Under the pieces are notes generated by a model. The model was given only the letters and a program-made list of their open reading frames with translations, ran no database searches and was not told the origin of the DNA. This document shows, in pieces, positions 1 through 7,927 of a stretch of DNA of 53,627 nt (its first letter is position 1; every line of letters begins with the position of its first letter). Origin of the DNA: Saccharomycopsis crataegensis (Eukaryota > Ascomycota > Saccharomycetes > Ascoideales > Saccharomycopsidaceae); the NCBI RefSeq assembly GCF_037102585.1, contig NW_027043826.1:1-53627 (forward strand). Reading direction: 5' to 3'. A program made the position numbers and the translations under genes.

Positions 1-1153
1 CTGGTTCGTTGGATGACTGTGTAATAGTATCAAGTTCTTTGGATAACTTAGTGAGTCCGTTTTTGATGGATTCCAAGTGTTTTTCAAGAGGAAACTCTGT
101 AAAGATATCTTTTGGGATCTTAAAGTAGATTAAGATATCCTTAAGATGCTGTTGGCTCATGATAAATTCCAAGTAGTTCTCCAAGCTGATTCTAGAGTTT
201 CTCAATCTGTTGAATTCGTTTGTCATATTAAAACTGGTGTAGTTTTGGAAGAAATCTTCAATTTCCATGATCTTGACGAGTTCCTCGCGTTTTTCTTTGG
301 ATTTAATAATAGCAGGATTGGAGGTGGAGAACAATTTTCCTGATTTGCGTTTCTCGCTTATGGCATATTCCAATACGTCACGGTGCTTAAAGTCAAGGAT
401 TTTGATGTGACTTGCCCATTTGAAAGTTCTTTCAAATTTCATCAACACGTTTTGGAAGGATGGATCATTGGTGTTTGTAGTGGCTCGAGGTGTGCGCTTG
501 TCTCCAGCGGTGGCTTGAGCATAGGTTTGGATTGGTCTTGTCACATTGACAGCTGGAGCCACCGGATTGGAGGCCGTAGTTGGAGAGGCGACGGTAGAAG
601 ATGAAACAGAGGGAACAGGAACAGAAGGAACAGAAACAGAAGGAACAGAAACAGAAGGAACAGAAACAGAATTTTTTTTTGGGTTTTGAGAATTTTCGAT
701 TTTTTTTTGGTTTTCGGAGTTTTCATTAATAAAATCAGTAGAAATAACGGCTTGGGTTGGAATAACAGGATTATGCATGTCAATGTCAGTGTCACATGCT
801 GCATGAGAATTGCGATCGAAATCAACTGAAGAAACATTAATTGCTGGAGAGGTAGTTGGGGTAGAAATGGCGTTGGAATCCATGTTTTGGTCCGCTTCAG
901 GATCTTCTGAAGCAGTTAAAAAGGTTTCAACAGTACTATTAATAGTATTGTCGGCTGCATCAGTAATTTCTTCATCGGAATCTTGATCTTTAGCTTGTTT
1001 GTTTATGTTTGCTATCGGGATCGGGGTTTCAGATGTTGCGCCAACATCCAATGAAGAGCCCAAAGAAACCGGGGTTTCAATGATTGGGGGATCATTAGTA
1101 GGGTCGGTGGAGTAGTTTGGGGTAGCTTTATTACTATTTCTAGTGGTTCTCAT
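1..1153 (-). CDS. LINE 1 ORF1 protein, N-terminal 384 residues (partial)
   Basis: I translated this frame by hand. It stays open from the ATG at 1153-1151 to the window edge with no stop. The protein would be the nucleic-acid-binding ORF1 product of an L1-type LINE. The start is chosen because MRTTRNSN is followed by YSTDPTNDPP, which is identical to residues near the start of the LINE 2 ORF1. Further matches to LINE 2 ORF1 are FQNVL-KFER-FKWA and DVLEYAI-EK around residues 230-265. The N-terminal half is acidic and low-complexity. It includes a tandem run of SVSVP-type units (DNA about 605-680) made of a 15-bp repeat. The zinc knuckles expected near residue 500 lie beyond the edge. The annotation is secure as a LINE ORF1; whether the complete element is intact cannot be judged. 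Confidence 0.85.
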   Translation of the reverse strand, partial: MRTTRNSNKATPNYSTDPTNDPPIIETPVSLGSSLDVGATSETPIPIANINKQAKDQDSDEEITDAADNTINSTVETFLTASEDPEADQNMDSNAISTPTTSPAINVSSVDFDRNSHAACDTDIDMHNPVIPTQAVISTDFINENSENQKKIENSQNPKKNSVSVPSVSVPSVSVPSVPVPSVSSSTVASPTTASNPVAPAVNVTRPIQTYAQATAGDKRTPRATTNTNDPSFQNVLMKFERTFKWASHIKILDFKHRDVLEYAISEKRKSGKLFSTSNPAIIKSKEKREELVKIMEIEDFFQNYTSFNMTNEFNRLRNSRISLENYLEFIMSQQHLKDILIYFKIPKDIFTEFPLEKHLESIKNGLTKLSKELDTITQSSNEP

Positions 1154-1178
1154 GATAATTGAGTATTTTTTTTTTTTT
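1..1178 (-). mobile_element. LINE 1 (L1/Zorro-like), 5' part only
   Basis: Reverse-strand non-LTR retrotransposon running off the left edge of the window. Its 5' end lies inside an LTR of family A: the LTR tail resumes at 1179. The leader between the junction and the ORF1 start is only about 25 nt and contains a 12-A tract. Its ORF1 resembles that of LINE 2 but is clearly diverged, so this is a different family or subfamily. It may be the 5' half of the family whose 3' half (LINE D) is at 31939-34684, but no overlapping sequence shows this. Confidence 0.8.
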
Positions 1179-1219
1179 GATTCCAGATTCTAGTGTGCCC
1201 TTCCATACTGATTGTAACA
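1179..1219 (+). repeat. LTR A copy 1, 3' terminal piece (Ty3-type)
   Basis: The last 41 bp of LTR family A, ending in ATTGTAACA. It matches the ends at 7584-7624, 45224-45264 and 52520-52560. The rest of this LTR lies left of LINE 1, outside the window. It is followed by ACAAA (1220-1224), the same 5 bp that flank LTR A copy 2 on both sides. This fits two successive insertions at one target. Confidence 0.8.
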
Positions 1220-1513
1220 ACAAATGTTATATTATGGGATCATGGTTAGGTTGTGTCCTGGTTACCATCGGTATGGTACCATACGGAACCCATGATCGGC
1301 ATTACCTCATCGAGGTATTACCTTATCAAGGTATCACCTTATGTTCCACCCCTTATCTGTTAGTCCTTTATTCCGGGAAGGGGTCCAACACCCCATTATT
1401 AGTTTTAATCATTTTATTTATATAAGGATTCAACATTCCTTTAGTTTAGACCTTTATTTAGTTTAGGAAGGACAAGTCTCTTTGGATATAAAATACTGCC
1501 TGTAATCTCCACT

Positions 1514-1756
1514 TTTTTTTTTTAAAGACAAAATTCAATATATTAATTAATTATATAACTATATATCTCATAAACTACCTAATGTAGTTTGAAAATTAAA
1601 GTGTTAAGGGAAAACCATTAATGGTGAAAAACCCTATTATTGAGAAAAAATGTTTTTATGCGTTTTTAAGGTTTTTAATTGTTGTTTTTTTTTTGATTTT
1701 ATTTTTTTTTTTGATTTTATTTTCTTGTTTTTCCCCACCTATTTTTTCTTCTCCGC
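1514..1756 (-). other. LINE 2 3' UTR with conserved hairpin
   Basis: Non-coding tail between the ORF2 stop and poly(A). On the sense strand it holds A-rich tracts, then GGGTTTTTCA followed by the perfect palindrome CCATTAATGG (1615-1624) and TTTTCCC, then an AT-rich end TTGTCTTTA before the tail. Family D has the same layout, but its stem reads CCATATGATATGG. The stem is therefore conserved although its sequence changed. It probably serves as the recognition element for the LINE reverse transcriptase; that role is inferred. Confidence 0.7.
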
Positions 1757-4700
1757 TTAAAAGATATTGCTTTCAAGCAAGAAGATCATTGAATCAACGG
1801 CCATATGACAATTGAAATGCCTTTTGGATTTCAATCTTGATAATTTTCGTTGGAAACCTAGATATCTATCGATCGTTCTGGTTTCGTTCATGTTGGTGGC
1901 AGGGGTAATGATTGTTTGCCAGGTTAATGGGATATTCAAGTCAATTTTTTTCCAAAGTTTCTGGGCCAATGGACATTCAATAAGATGGTGCTTCATGATT
2001 TCAAATTGGATTTCCTTTGGGGCATATTGGGGTTCATCATATCTGGTTAATTTTTTGCTGCAATAGTCACAATGATTATTTACGTAATTGTGATTTTCAA
2101 TGCCCAAATGAAAGATGTGAATATTTTGATATTTCCCCGGGAAATGTTGGTTGAATTTTTTGAGGTTATGCCAAAAGTTATCAACTTGTTTCTGATTCAC
2201 CCCAGTAATGTCCATGAGTGTTTTTGACATCTTGTTCACATCTTGTTTTTCCCGTTGTTTTTTACTTCCTTTAGTATGGTCAAAATCCTTAATTCTAATT
2301 GGAATGTGTTGTTGATATTTTTCAGGAATCCCTTTTTCAATTGAATTTTTTAAATCTTCAATTCCAATCTTCATTGGCTTCAACCTGATTGTACGTTTCT
2401 TTATACCAAGAACTTTTCTGAAATCCCAGTACGCTGTCCGTTCAGCATCTGAGAATGTGCTGCTATTCATAACTTCTAAGGAAATTGAATCATTGGTATT
2501 CTCAATGTCATCCGCTAGTTCAAGTAATACCACCCACCAATAATGAGTTTTGATATAGTCATCCTTTGGTGATTTTGTTGGTGATGTTTTTTGAATGATG
2601 TTGTTGATACTTGATTGAATTTTGAAACGTAATATCTGGTTATATTTAGTGTGACTATCCAAAAACAAATCCTGGAAAATTTTGGCTCTTCGGTGTTGGA
2701 GTTGAGACTTTAAATCAATCATTGAGAAACCGCCTTTGTTGTTGTGTGTCTTGAGTGTATCCAAAGAAATAGGTGTATCTTGCTTGACCAATAACTTAAT
2801 CGATGTGTCAATTTGATTCAACTGATTGGGTAACAAAGGTTGGTGTAGTTCTTTGTAATAGAACTTGGATGCAATATATGTGTTGAATGCTTCTATTTTT
2901 GATTGAATCAGCAAGCTGGTCATGTTTGATAACTTGTACTTGATATGGAGGTCACGCTGCAATGTTTCCGGCCAAAATGTCACTGATGGTCCAATAGTTA
3001 TCCCCAAATATGTCAATTGAAAGTTTTCATCAGCAATCTCAAATGGGAATGGTGTCAAAAATGGATAATTATCAGTTGGTATGATTAGTTGGGATTTCTT
3101 TTCATTGAGTTTGCTGCCACTGAATTTTTCAAATAGTCTAATACATTTCATTGTTTTGGAATAATCTCTTTTATCTTTGAGGAAAACTGTGATATCATCA
3201 GCAAAAGCAAGATAATGTTGACTGCTATATGCTTCAGGTATCAAATCTCCTTGGTAACTATGGCCTCTGGTATTCTGTTTGATAGATCGTAGTAAAGGTT
3301 CTACTGCTAATGCAAATAATGAAGGGGAAAACGGATTACCTTGGAGGGTACCATTTTTTAAATTGAATAATGGGCCGGTCATGTTGTTGATGTATAAGGA
3401 TCCCGTTGTCTGCTTGAGGATGTTGATGATTAACTTGGCTAATTTTTTTCCAAAATTTAAATGGGACAATAGTTGTTCCATATATTCGTGAGATATCCTA
3501 TCGAACGCTTTCTCCAAATCCACAATTAGTATCAGCTTTTGTGGATTTGGTATTATATGCGTTTTATCTTTTGGATGAATTAGACTATCTAACATTTCTC
3601 TGAAAATGGTGATGTTGGAGAACGATGACCGGCCTGGAATAAAACCAGCTTGATCTTCCCCTATGATATCAGGCAAGTGCTTCAACAACCTATTATTAAT
3701 TATTGTGGATAATAATCGAAGATTAGTGTTGATAAGGGCTATCGGCCTATAGTTTCCAATGTTTTCTTTTGACTTTCCAGGCTTTGGTATGATGTTAAAG
3801 AGTATAGTTCGGTAGTGGAATGGTAAATTTCCTTCAGTTAGAATGTGGTTAAATTCTTGAAGAAGGATGTGTTTGATTTGGGGAAATAATTCCTTATAAA
3901 ATTTGTATGGGATTCCATCTATGCCCGGTGTGGACTTCAAATTTGCCGAATCAATTGCCAGTTTGAGTTCTTCCATTGTTATGGAGGAATCCATTTTTCT
4001 CTTCTCTTCAGGAGATATTCCTTGGGTTGGAATCACGTCCTGAAGATATTTATGTATTTTTTTTGTGTCCTTTGTTCCTCTGGTTCCATCAAACAAGTCC
4101 ATATAATATTCAGTTGCTATTTTCATTATCTCTTCATGAGATTGAACTAGTGTCCCTTCTACATCTTTTAGCTGTTTTATTGGGCGTTGTTCTTGATATT
4201 GGTGGAAAACTTGGTTAATATGTTGATAATATTCCGTCATTTTATCAAGTTCAGGCACTTTCACTTTTTTCAACATGTGTTTGAGTTTTTCTGCTTTGCA
4301 TTTAATATCAATTATTAATTCATCGGTTCCTTGGATATCTTCATTTATAGATTGGTGCCTGAGAACATTAATGACTCTATCGGTTAATCTATATCTCTTC
4401 ATATTATAGTAAGCCTTGGATGAAGTTAAAGTCAACTCCACTGTAACTGAATCATGTGTGGATCTTTTCCCAAAATGATTTGTTTGTGTCATATTCCATT
4501 TGTTTTCTTTGTTTTTTAAGAAGCTCCCAGTGATATAGAACCTATCCAATCTCCGGCTTTTCCCTAATTCTGATGCTTTATTAGTGAATGTTTTCTTGAT
4601 GTTATGTTTGATTGAATTGAATGAGTCCTTCAAGTTCAACAAAGTAATGAGATTAGTTAAGGATTCAGCAACTGAGTCTTCACGGCTTCTATAATTTAGG

Positions 4701-5173
4701 GAGTCCGAACGATCAATAAAATTATTAAAATCACCAGCTAACATGATGTTGATTGTCTTTCCTGGGAATCTAGTTTGAAGATTCTGATGTTGGGCAAGTA
4801 AACTGAGTTTGAGCTGATCATGGATCTGATTTTGCTTTTGGTATTGATTTGGATTATACAAGTTTATAATCCAGAGTGCTTGGTTATTTTCTAATTCAAT
4901 TAAGACATCCGTGATGTGTTTTTGGAGTTCATGTTGGACAGTAATACCTGCTAATTTGGATCCTAACACTGGAATAGAATCATCAACAATTATTGCTGTT
5001 CTGGAACAGGTTGAATTATAGTATATGACTTTGTTATCGAACTGAAACGAAAAGTCTTCTGATAGATTTAGTTCTTGGAGCAAAGACACATTGGATTTTT
5101 GGGTGAAACTTATTACCAACTGGTCGCTGATACGACTCCGTTGTATATTTTGAGTATTGATTTTAATAATCAT
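1757..5173 (-). CDS. LINE 2 ORF2: endonuclease / reverse transcriptase
   Basis: 1138-residue protein that would nick chromosomal DNA and copy the LINE RNA at the nick (target-primed reverse transcription). The N-terminal APE-type endonuclease shows NTQNIQ (6-11), LLQE (Glu34), GDFNN (about 145), RRLDR (about 206) and STHD (about 237). The reverse transcriptase follows with NYRPIALIN, GFIPGRSS, VDLEKAFDRISH, NGTLQGNPFSPS and the catalytic FADD (about 656-659). A C-terminal L1-type zinc motif, C-x2-C ... H-x4-C, lies near 1033-1065. All key motifs are present and the frame is open. The ATG is 5 nt after the ORF1 stop (TAA ACATA ATG), in a different frame, which suggests reinitiation after ORF1. 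An identical family member is truncated at 20645. Confidence 0.95.
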   Translation of the reverse strand: MIIKINTQNIQRSRISDQLVISFTQKSNVSLLQELNLSEDFSFQFDNKVIYYNSTCSRTAIIVDDSIPVLGSKLAGITVQHELQKHITDVLIELENNQALWIINLYNPNQYQKQNQIHDQLKLSLLAQHQNLQTRFPGKTINIMLAGDFNNFIDRSDSLNYRSREDSVAESLTNLITLLNLKDSFNSIKHNIKKTFTNKASELGKSRRLDRFYITGSFLKNKENKWNMTQTNHFGKRSTHDSVTVELTLTSSKAYYNMKRYRLTDRVINVLRHQSINEDIQGTDELIIDIKCKAEKLKHMLKKVKVPELDKMTEYYQHINQVFHQYQEQRPIKQLKDVEGTLVQSHEEIMKIATEYYMDLFDGTRGTKDTKKIHKYLQDVIPTQGISPEEKRKMDSSITMEELKLAIDSANLKSTPGIDGIPYKFYKELFPQIKHILLQEFNHILTEGNLPFHYRTILFNIIPKPGKSKENIGNYRPIALINTNLRLLSTIINNRLLKHLPDIIGEDQAGFIPGRSSFSNITIFREMLDSLIHPKDKTHIIPNPQKLILIVDLEKAFDRISHEYMEQLLSHLNFGKKLAKLIINILKQTTGSLYINNMTGPLFNLKNGTLQGNPFSPSLFALAVEPLLRSIKQNTRGHSYQGDLIPEAYSSQHYLAFADDITVFLKDKRDYSKTMKCIRLFEKFSGSKLNEKKSQLIIPTDNYPFLTPFPFEIADENFQLTYLGITIGPSVTFWPETLQRDLHIKYKLSNMTSLLIQSKIEAFNTYIASKFYYKELHQPLLPNQLNQIDTSIKLLVKQDTPISLDTLKTHNNKGGFSMIDLKSQLQHRRAKIFQDLFLDSHTKYNQILRFKIQSSINNIIQKTSPTKSPKDDYIKTHYWWVVLLELADDIENTNDSISLEVMNSSTFSDAERTAYWDFRKVLGIKKRTIRLKPMKIGIEDLKNSIEKGIPEKYQQHIPIRIKDFDHTKGSKKQREKQDVNKMSKTLMDITGVNQKQVDNFWHNLKKFNQHFPGKYQNIHIFHLGIENHNYVNNHCDYCSKKLTRYDEPQYAPKEIQFEIMKHHLIECPLAQKLWKKIDLNIPLTWQTIITPATNMNETRTIDRYLGFQRKLSRLKSKRHFNCHMAVDSMIFLLESNIF

Positions 5174-5178
5174 TATGT

Positions 5179-7524
5179 TTATTGATTGGAATTTTGATTT
5201 GTCTGTTTGTTTCTGGTTGCATCAGCTTCCAGAGTTGACAAATCATCATTGGTTGTTGTTAATTCTGTTTTCTCATGTACTGGAATTTCATCACCCAGTA
5301 GCATTTCATCCTCCTCATATTCTTCTGAATCCTCATATTCGTCTTTTGCATCATAGATGTATTCTCCATCATTTTCATACTCCTCATCATATTCTTCGTC
5401 ATTATCATTATCAGGTTCTGCACTTGATTCAGACAGGGTTGGCTCTTTAGAGCCAGTTTGTGCCAGTTTTGATGTCACTGATGGTTTCTCCCTTTGAAGG
5501 ATTTTCTTTGGTTTGACGGATGCCTTCTTTTTGGAGGCCTTTCTAACTTGATTAACCGGAGGAGGGGTGATTTGATGCTTTCTGTTGATAGCTGGTGTGG
5601 TAGTTTGGATATTTTCATAATCATCATCTCTTTCTTTGGATATTAATCCCAATTGATGGAATGGATTCTTCCATAAATTGCTCAGTTCATTTTGTGGTGG
5701 TTTTGACTGTCTGGATCTAGATGAACCATGAACCATGGTGAACTCGGTAGAAGGAACTTCAATCACTGGTGGTTGATTTTGCTTCTGTTTGGGGTTCTCA
5801 TGACGATCATCTGTAACATTTTTCTTTGGCCGCTTAAAGTAACAGTCTTTAGCTACATGGCTAGGCTTTTTGCAAATCGCGCAAGATGCTTGCTTGCAAT
5901 TGTATCTGGTGTGTTCTCTTGAACCACAATTGATACAGTGTAAGCATTTAGTAATAACTTTAGAAACAATGTTGTCTTGGTGAATAACCGGGATTTGTTT
6001 TCCTGGTTCCATTTCCAAGTAACCATAAATGTAACGATTTTTAAGCTCCTCGTTAGGTCTTTTAGTCATGTCACTTTTAATCACTGAGAATGATGTTGGT
6101 TCAATTTGGGCTAGGTCAAGCGCTTGCTTGATGGTAGCATCGACAAAATAGTCAGGGGTTGTTTCCAAGGCTGTTATCTCAATCAATTGGATTTCTTTAT
6201 CATTCTTATTGATATTGATGCGTGGCTTGTAAGTGGATTGTTCAATGTCAACACTTAAATGGCTAGTGACAAAATCAATAAATGCATTACGTAACTTTTC
6301 ATTCTTAGTTTGTAATTGACCTTTCAATATTGGGATAAGTGAGGATTTGAGACAAATAGTTTCATTTGAAATAAACAAGTAGTTTTGAGCTTCAATTAAA
6401 GCTTTCTTGATGAAGTTGATATCATCATTATCATTCAAATCAGTTTCAATGTTGGTTAATTTAACATCGATTAATTTTTGGAAGGCATCCTTTATTGAAC
6501 TCAAATGATCATCAAGTTCATACTTCCGGTAGACTTCAGGTGGGATAATAAATGACATCATGATTTTTTGTTTATCTTGATGGCTCATAATAAATTTAAT
6601 GTAATCCTCCTCTGCAATATTAGATTGTTTCAATCTTGAGAATTCATTAATTAAATGGGAATTTGTATAAAATTTGAAAAACTTTTCAATGGTGTAGATT
6701 TTGACAAATTCTTGATATTTCTCTTCAACATTTTCCACTTTTTGTGTGTCAAATCCGAAAAGTGATCCCCTCATGCCCTTTTCCTTAATGGCATATTCAA
6801 GGACATCTTGGTGTTCGAACTTGATTGATTTGAGATATTTAGCCCATTTAAAAACTCTTTCGAATTTGGCTAAAACATTTTGAAAAGTGGAGGTGGTATT
6901 CATAATCAGGGTCCCCTGTTGGGATGCGCCTTTAGAGCCCGAGGCGATTTGGGCGTAGGATCTGCTGAAAGCAGCAACTGGGGCTGGGTTAGTTTTTTTT
7001 GGGGTTTTTTGGTTTTCAGAGTTTTTTTGGGTTTTGTTGTTTTCAATTTTTTTTTGGTTTTCAGAGTTTTCAGTAACAAAATCAATAGAAACAGAAGGTT
7101 GTGAATCTCCTTGAGATTCAATGGTGGCTTGATTTGACATATGCATGTCGACGCTAGTGTCACCTGCACTGTCAAGATTGCGATCGCAATCAACTGGAGA
7201 AACATTAATTTCCGGGGCTGGGCGGTGGGCAATATCAACATCAGAATCAGCATTAGAGGCCTCATTTATGGTATTAGATGGGGTTGCAAAGGTTTCAGCA
7301 GTACTTAAAAAAGTATTGTCATCTTCCTCAGTGATTTCTTCGTCTGAATGTGGTTCATTTCCGTGTTTGTTTACATTGTTTTGATCGGTTGCGTTGGGAT
7401 TTGCATGATCTAAGTCAACGATAATATCAGAAGAAACCAGGGTTTCTTGAGAAGGAGGATCATTTGTTGGATCAGTGGAGTAGTTAGAAGGCTTTGGAAT
7501 TCTTTTGGTATTATTAATACTCAT
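5179..7524 (-). CDS. LINE 2 ORF1: zinc-knuckle nucleic-acid-binding protein
   Basis: 781-residue ORF1 product, expected to bind LINE RNA and form the ribonucleoprotein. Two CCHC knuckles lie near residues 525-565: C-INC-GSREHTRYNC and CAICKKPSHVAKDC, both C-x2-C-x4-H-x4-C. The C-terminus is strongly acidic, rich in Glu, Asp and Tyr. The N-terminal part is polar and low-complexity, with Lys/Asn/Gln tracts. The start at 7524 (MSINNTKR) is preferred over the upstream in-frame ATG at 7611. That longer version would read through the flanking LTR A and a Lys run encoded by the A-rich leader, and LINE 1 ORF1 starts at the equivalent place. ORF2 begins 5 nt after its stop. Confidence 0.9.
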   Translation of the reverse strand: MSINNTKRIPKPSNYSTDPTNDPPSQETLVSSDIIVDLDHANPNATDQNNVNKHGNEPHSDEEITEEDDNTFLSTAETFATPSNTINEASNADSDVDIAHRPAPEINVSPVDCDRNLDSAGDTSVDMHMSNQATIESQGDSQPSVSIDFVTENSENQKKIENNKTQKNSENQKTPKKTNPAPVAAFSRSYAQIASGSKGASQQGTLIMNTTSTFQNVLAKFERVFKWAKYLKSIKFEHQDVLEYAIKEKGMRGSLFGFDTQKVENVEEKYQEFVKIYTIEKFFKFYTNSHLINEFSRLKQSNIAEEDYIKFIMSHQDKQKIMMSFIIPPEVYRKYELDDHLSSIKDAFQKLIDVKLTNIETDLNDNDDINFIKKALIEAQNYLFISNETICLKSSLIPILKGQLQTKNEKLRNAFIDFVTSHLSVDIEQSTYKPRININKNDKEIQLIEITALETTPDYFVDATIKQALDLAQIEPTSFSVIKSDMTKRPNEELKNRYIYGYLEMEPGKQIPVIHQDNIVSKVITKCLHCINCGSREHTRYNCKQASCAICKKPSHVAKDCYFKRPKKNVTDDRHENPKQKQNQPPVIEVPSTEFTMVHGSSRSRQSKPPQNELSNLWKNPFHQLGLISKERDDDYENIQTTTPAINRKHQITPPPVNQVRKASKKKASVKPKKILQREKPSVTSKLAQTGSKEPTLSESSAEPDNDNDEEYDEEYENDGEYIYDAKDEYEDSEEYEEDEMLLGDEIPVHEKTELTTTNDDLSTLEADATRNKQTNQNSNQ

Positions 7525-7631
7525 TTTTTTTGATTTTTTTTTTTTATCACTTTTTTTTTTTTTAATTTTTTTTTTATTGACTTGATTCCAGAATCTAGTG
7601 TGCCCTTGCACACTGATTGTAACAACAAACG

Positions 7632-7835
7632 TGTTGTAGTATGGTTTGAGCTATTGGTTATAGGCAATGATACACGTGCTCATAACCATAAGCTCATAAC
7701 CATTAGTATATAATTATAGTCGTCGATTATGAAAAGTTTTCAATATATATGATCTCTGGTTCTTCAGAGAGTAATACTAAATCAATCCTAACCCGTGACT
7801 AACTACATCTAGTATAGTCGCATCGTAATATAACA
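7632..7835 (+). repeat. 5' LTR of element B-1
   Basis: 204-bp LTR starting TGTTGTAGTATGG and ending ATATAACA. The same sequence occurs at 36527-36730 and, split, at 12408-12565 plus 19556-19601. Confidence 0.93.
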
Positions 7836-7837
7836 AT

Positions 7838-7853
7838 TGGTAGCACCACTAGG
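7838..7853 (+). promoter_or_regulatory. Primer-binding site of element B-1, initiator-Met tRNA 3' end
   Basis: TGGTAGCACCACTAGG lies 2 nt after the 5' LTR. Its complement ends GTGCTACCA, matching the 3' end of fungal initiator-methionine tRNA (S. cerevisiae: GCGCTACCA). The same site follows LTR A at 45265 and LTR B at 36731. That the Ty3-type families use initiator tRNA is inferred from this match. Confidence 0.7.
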
Positions 7854-7927
7854 TTTTTAGTTTTACAGACTCCACTGATTATAAACTTCTGTTGTCGTTT
7901 AATAGCATAGCTTGGTTATCCTAGTGT

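Larger units (their letters stand above)
1514..7579 (-). mobile_element. LINE 2, full-length L1/Zorro-like non-LTR retrotransposon
   Basis: Reverse-strand element of about 6.07 kb with two long open ORFs, a 3' UTR and a poly(A) tail, seen as T-runs at 1513-1523. It is inserted in LTR A copy 2 with a short target duplication of about 4 bp (ACTT; right copy 7580-7583). The deduced first-strand nick, CACTT/TATTCC, resembles the L1 endonuclease preference. Both ORFs are uninterrupted and truncated copies elsewhere (20645, 23732, 34685) are nearly identical to it, so this family is young and this copy may be active. The 5' leader of about 55 nt is almost entirely A-rich on the sense strand. Confidence 0.9.
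1225..7624 (+). repeat. LTR A copy 2, split by LINE 2
   Basis: Solo LTR of a Ty3-type family, starting TGTTATATTATGG and ending TTGTAACA. It is present as 1225-1513 plus about 7584-7624, with LINE 2 between. It is flanked by 5-bp target duplications ACAAA (1220-1224 and 7625-7629). If element B-1 is ignored, its right end lies 13 nt upstream of the tRNA-Glu gene at 19613. The uninterrupted LTR is about 330 bp, judged from the copy at 43469-45264. It is an old solo LTR, older than LINE 2 and B-1, which sit in or next to it. Confidence 0.85.

Noticed and set aside
541-837. 98-codon minus-strand frame rich in Leu/Phe
   Set aside because: Shadow of the repeat-rich LINE 1 ORF1 frame that runs through the same bases.
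7525-7611. Longer start for LINE 2 ORF1 at 7611
   Set aside because: The extra residues come from flanking LTR A and a Lys run from the A-rich leader; the ATG at 7524 matches the start in LINE 1.
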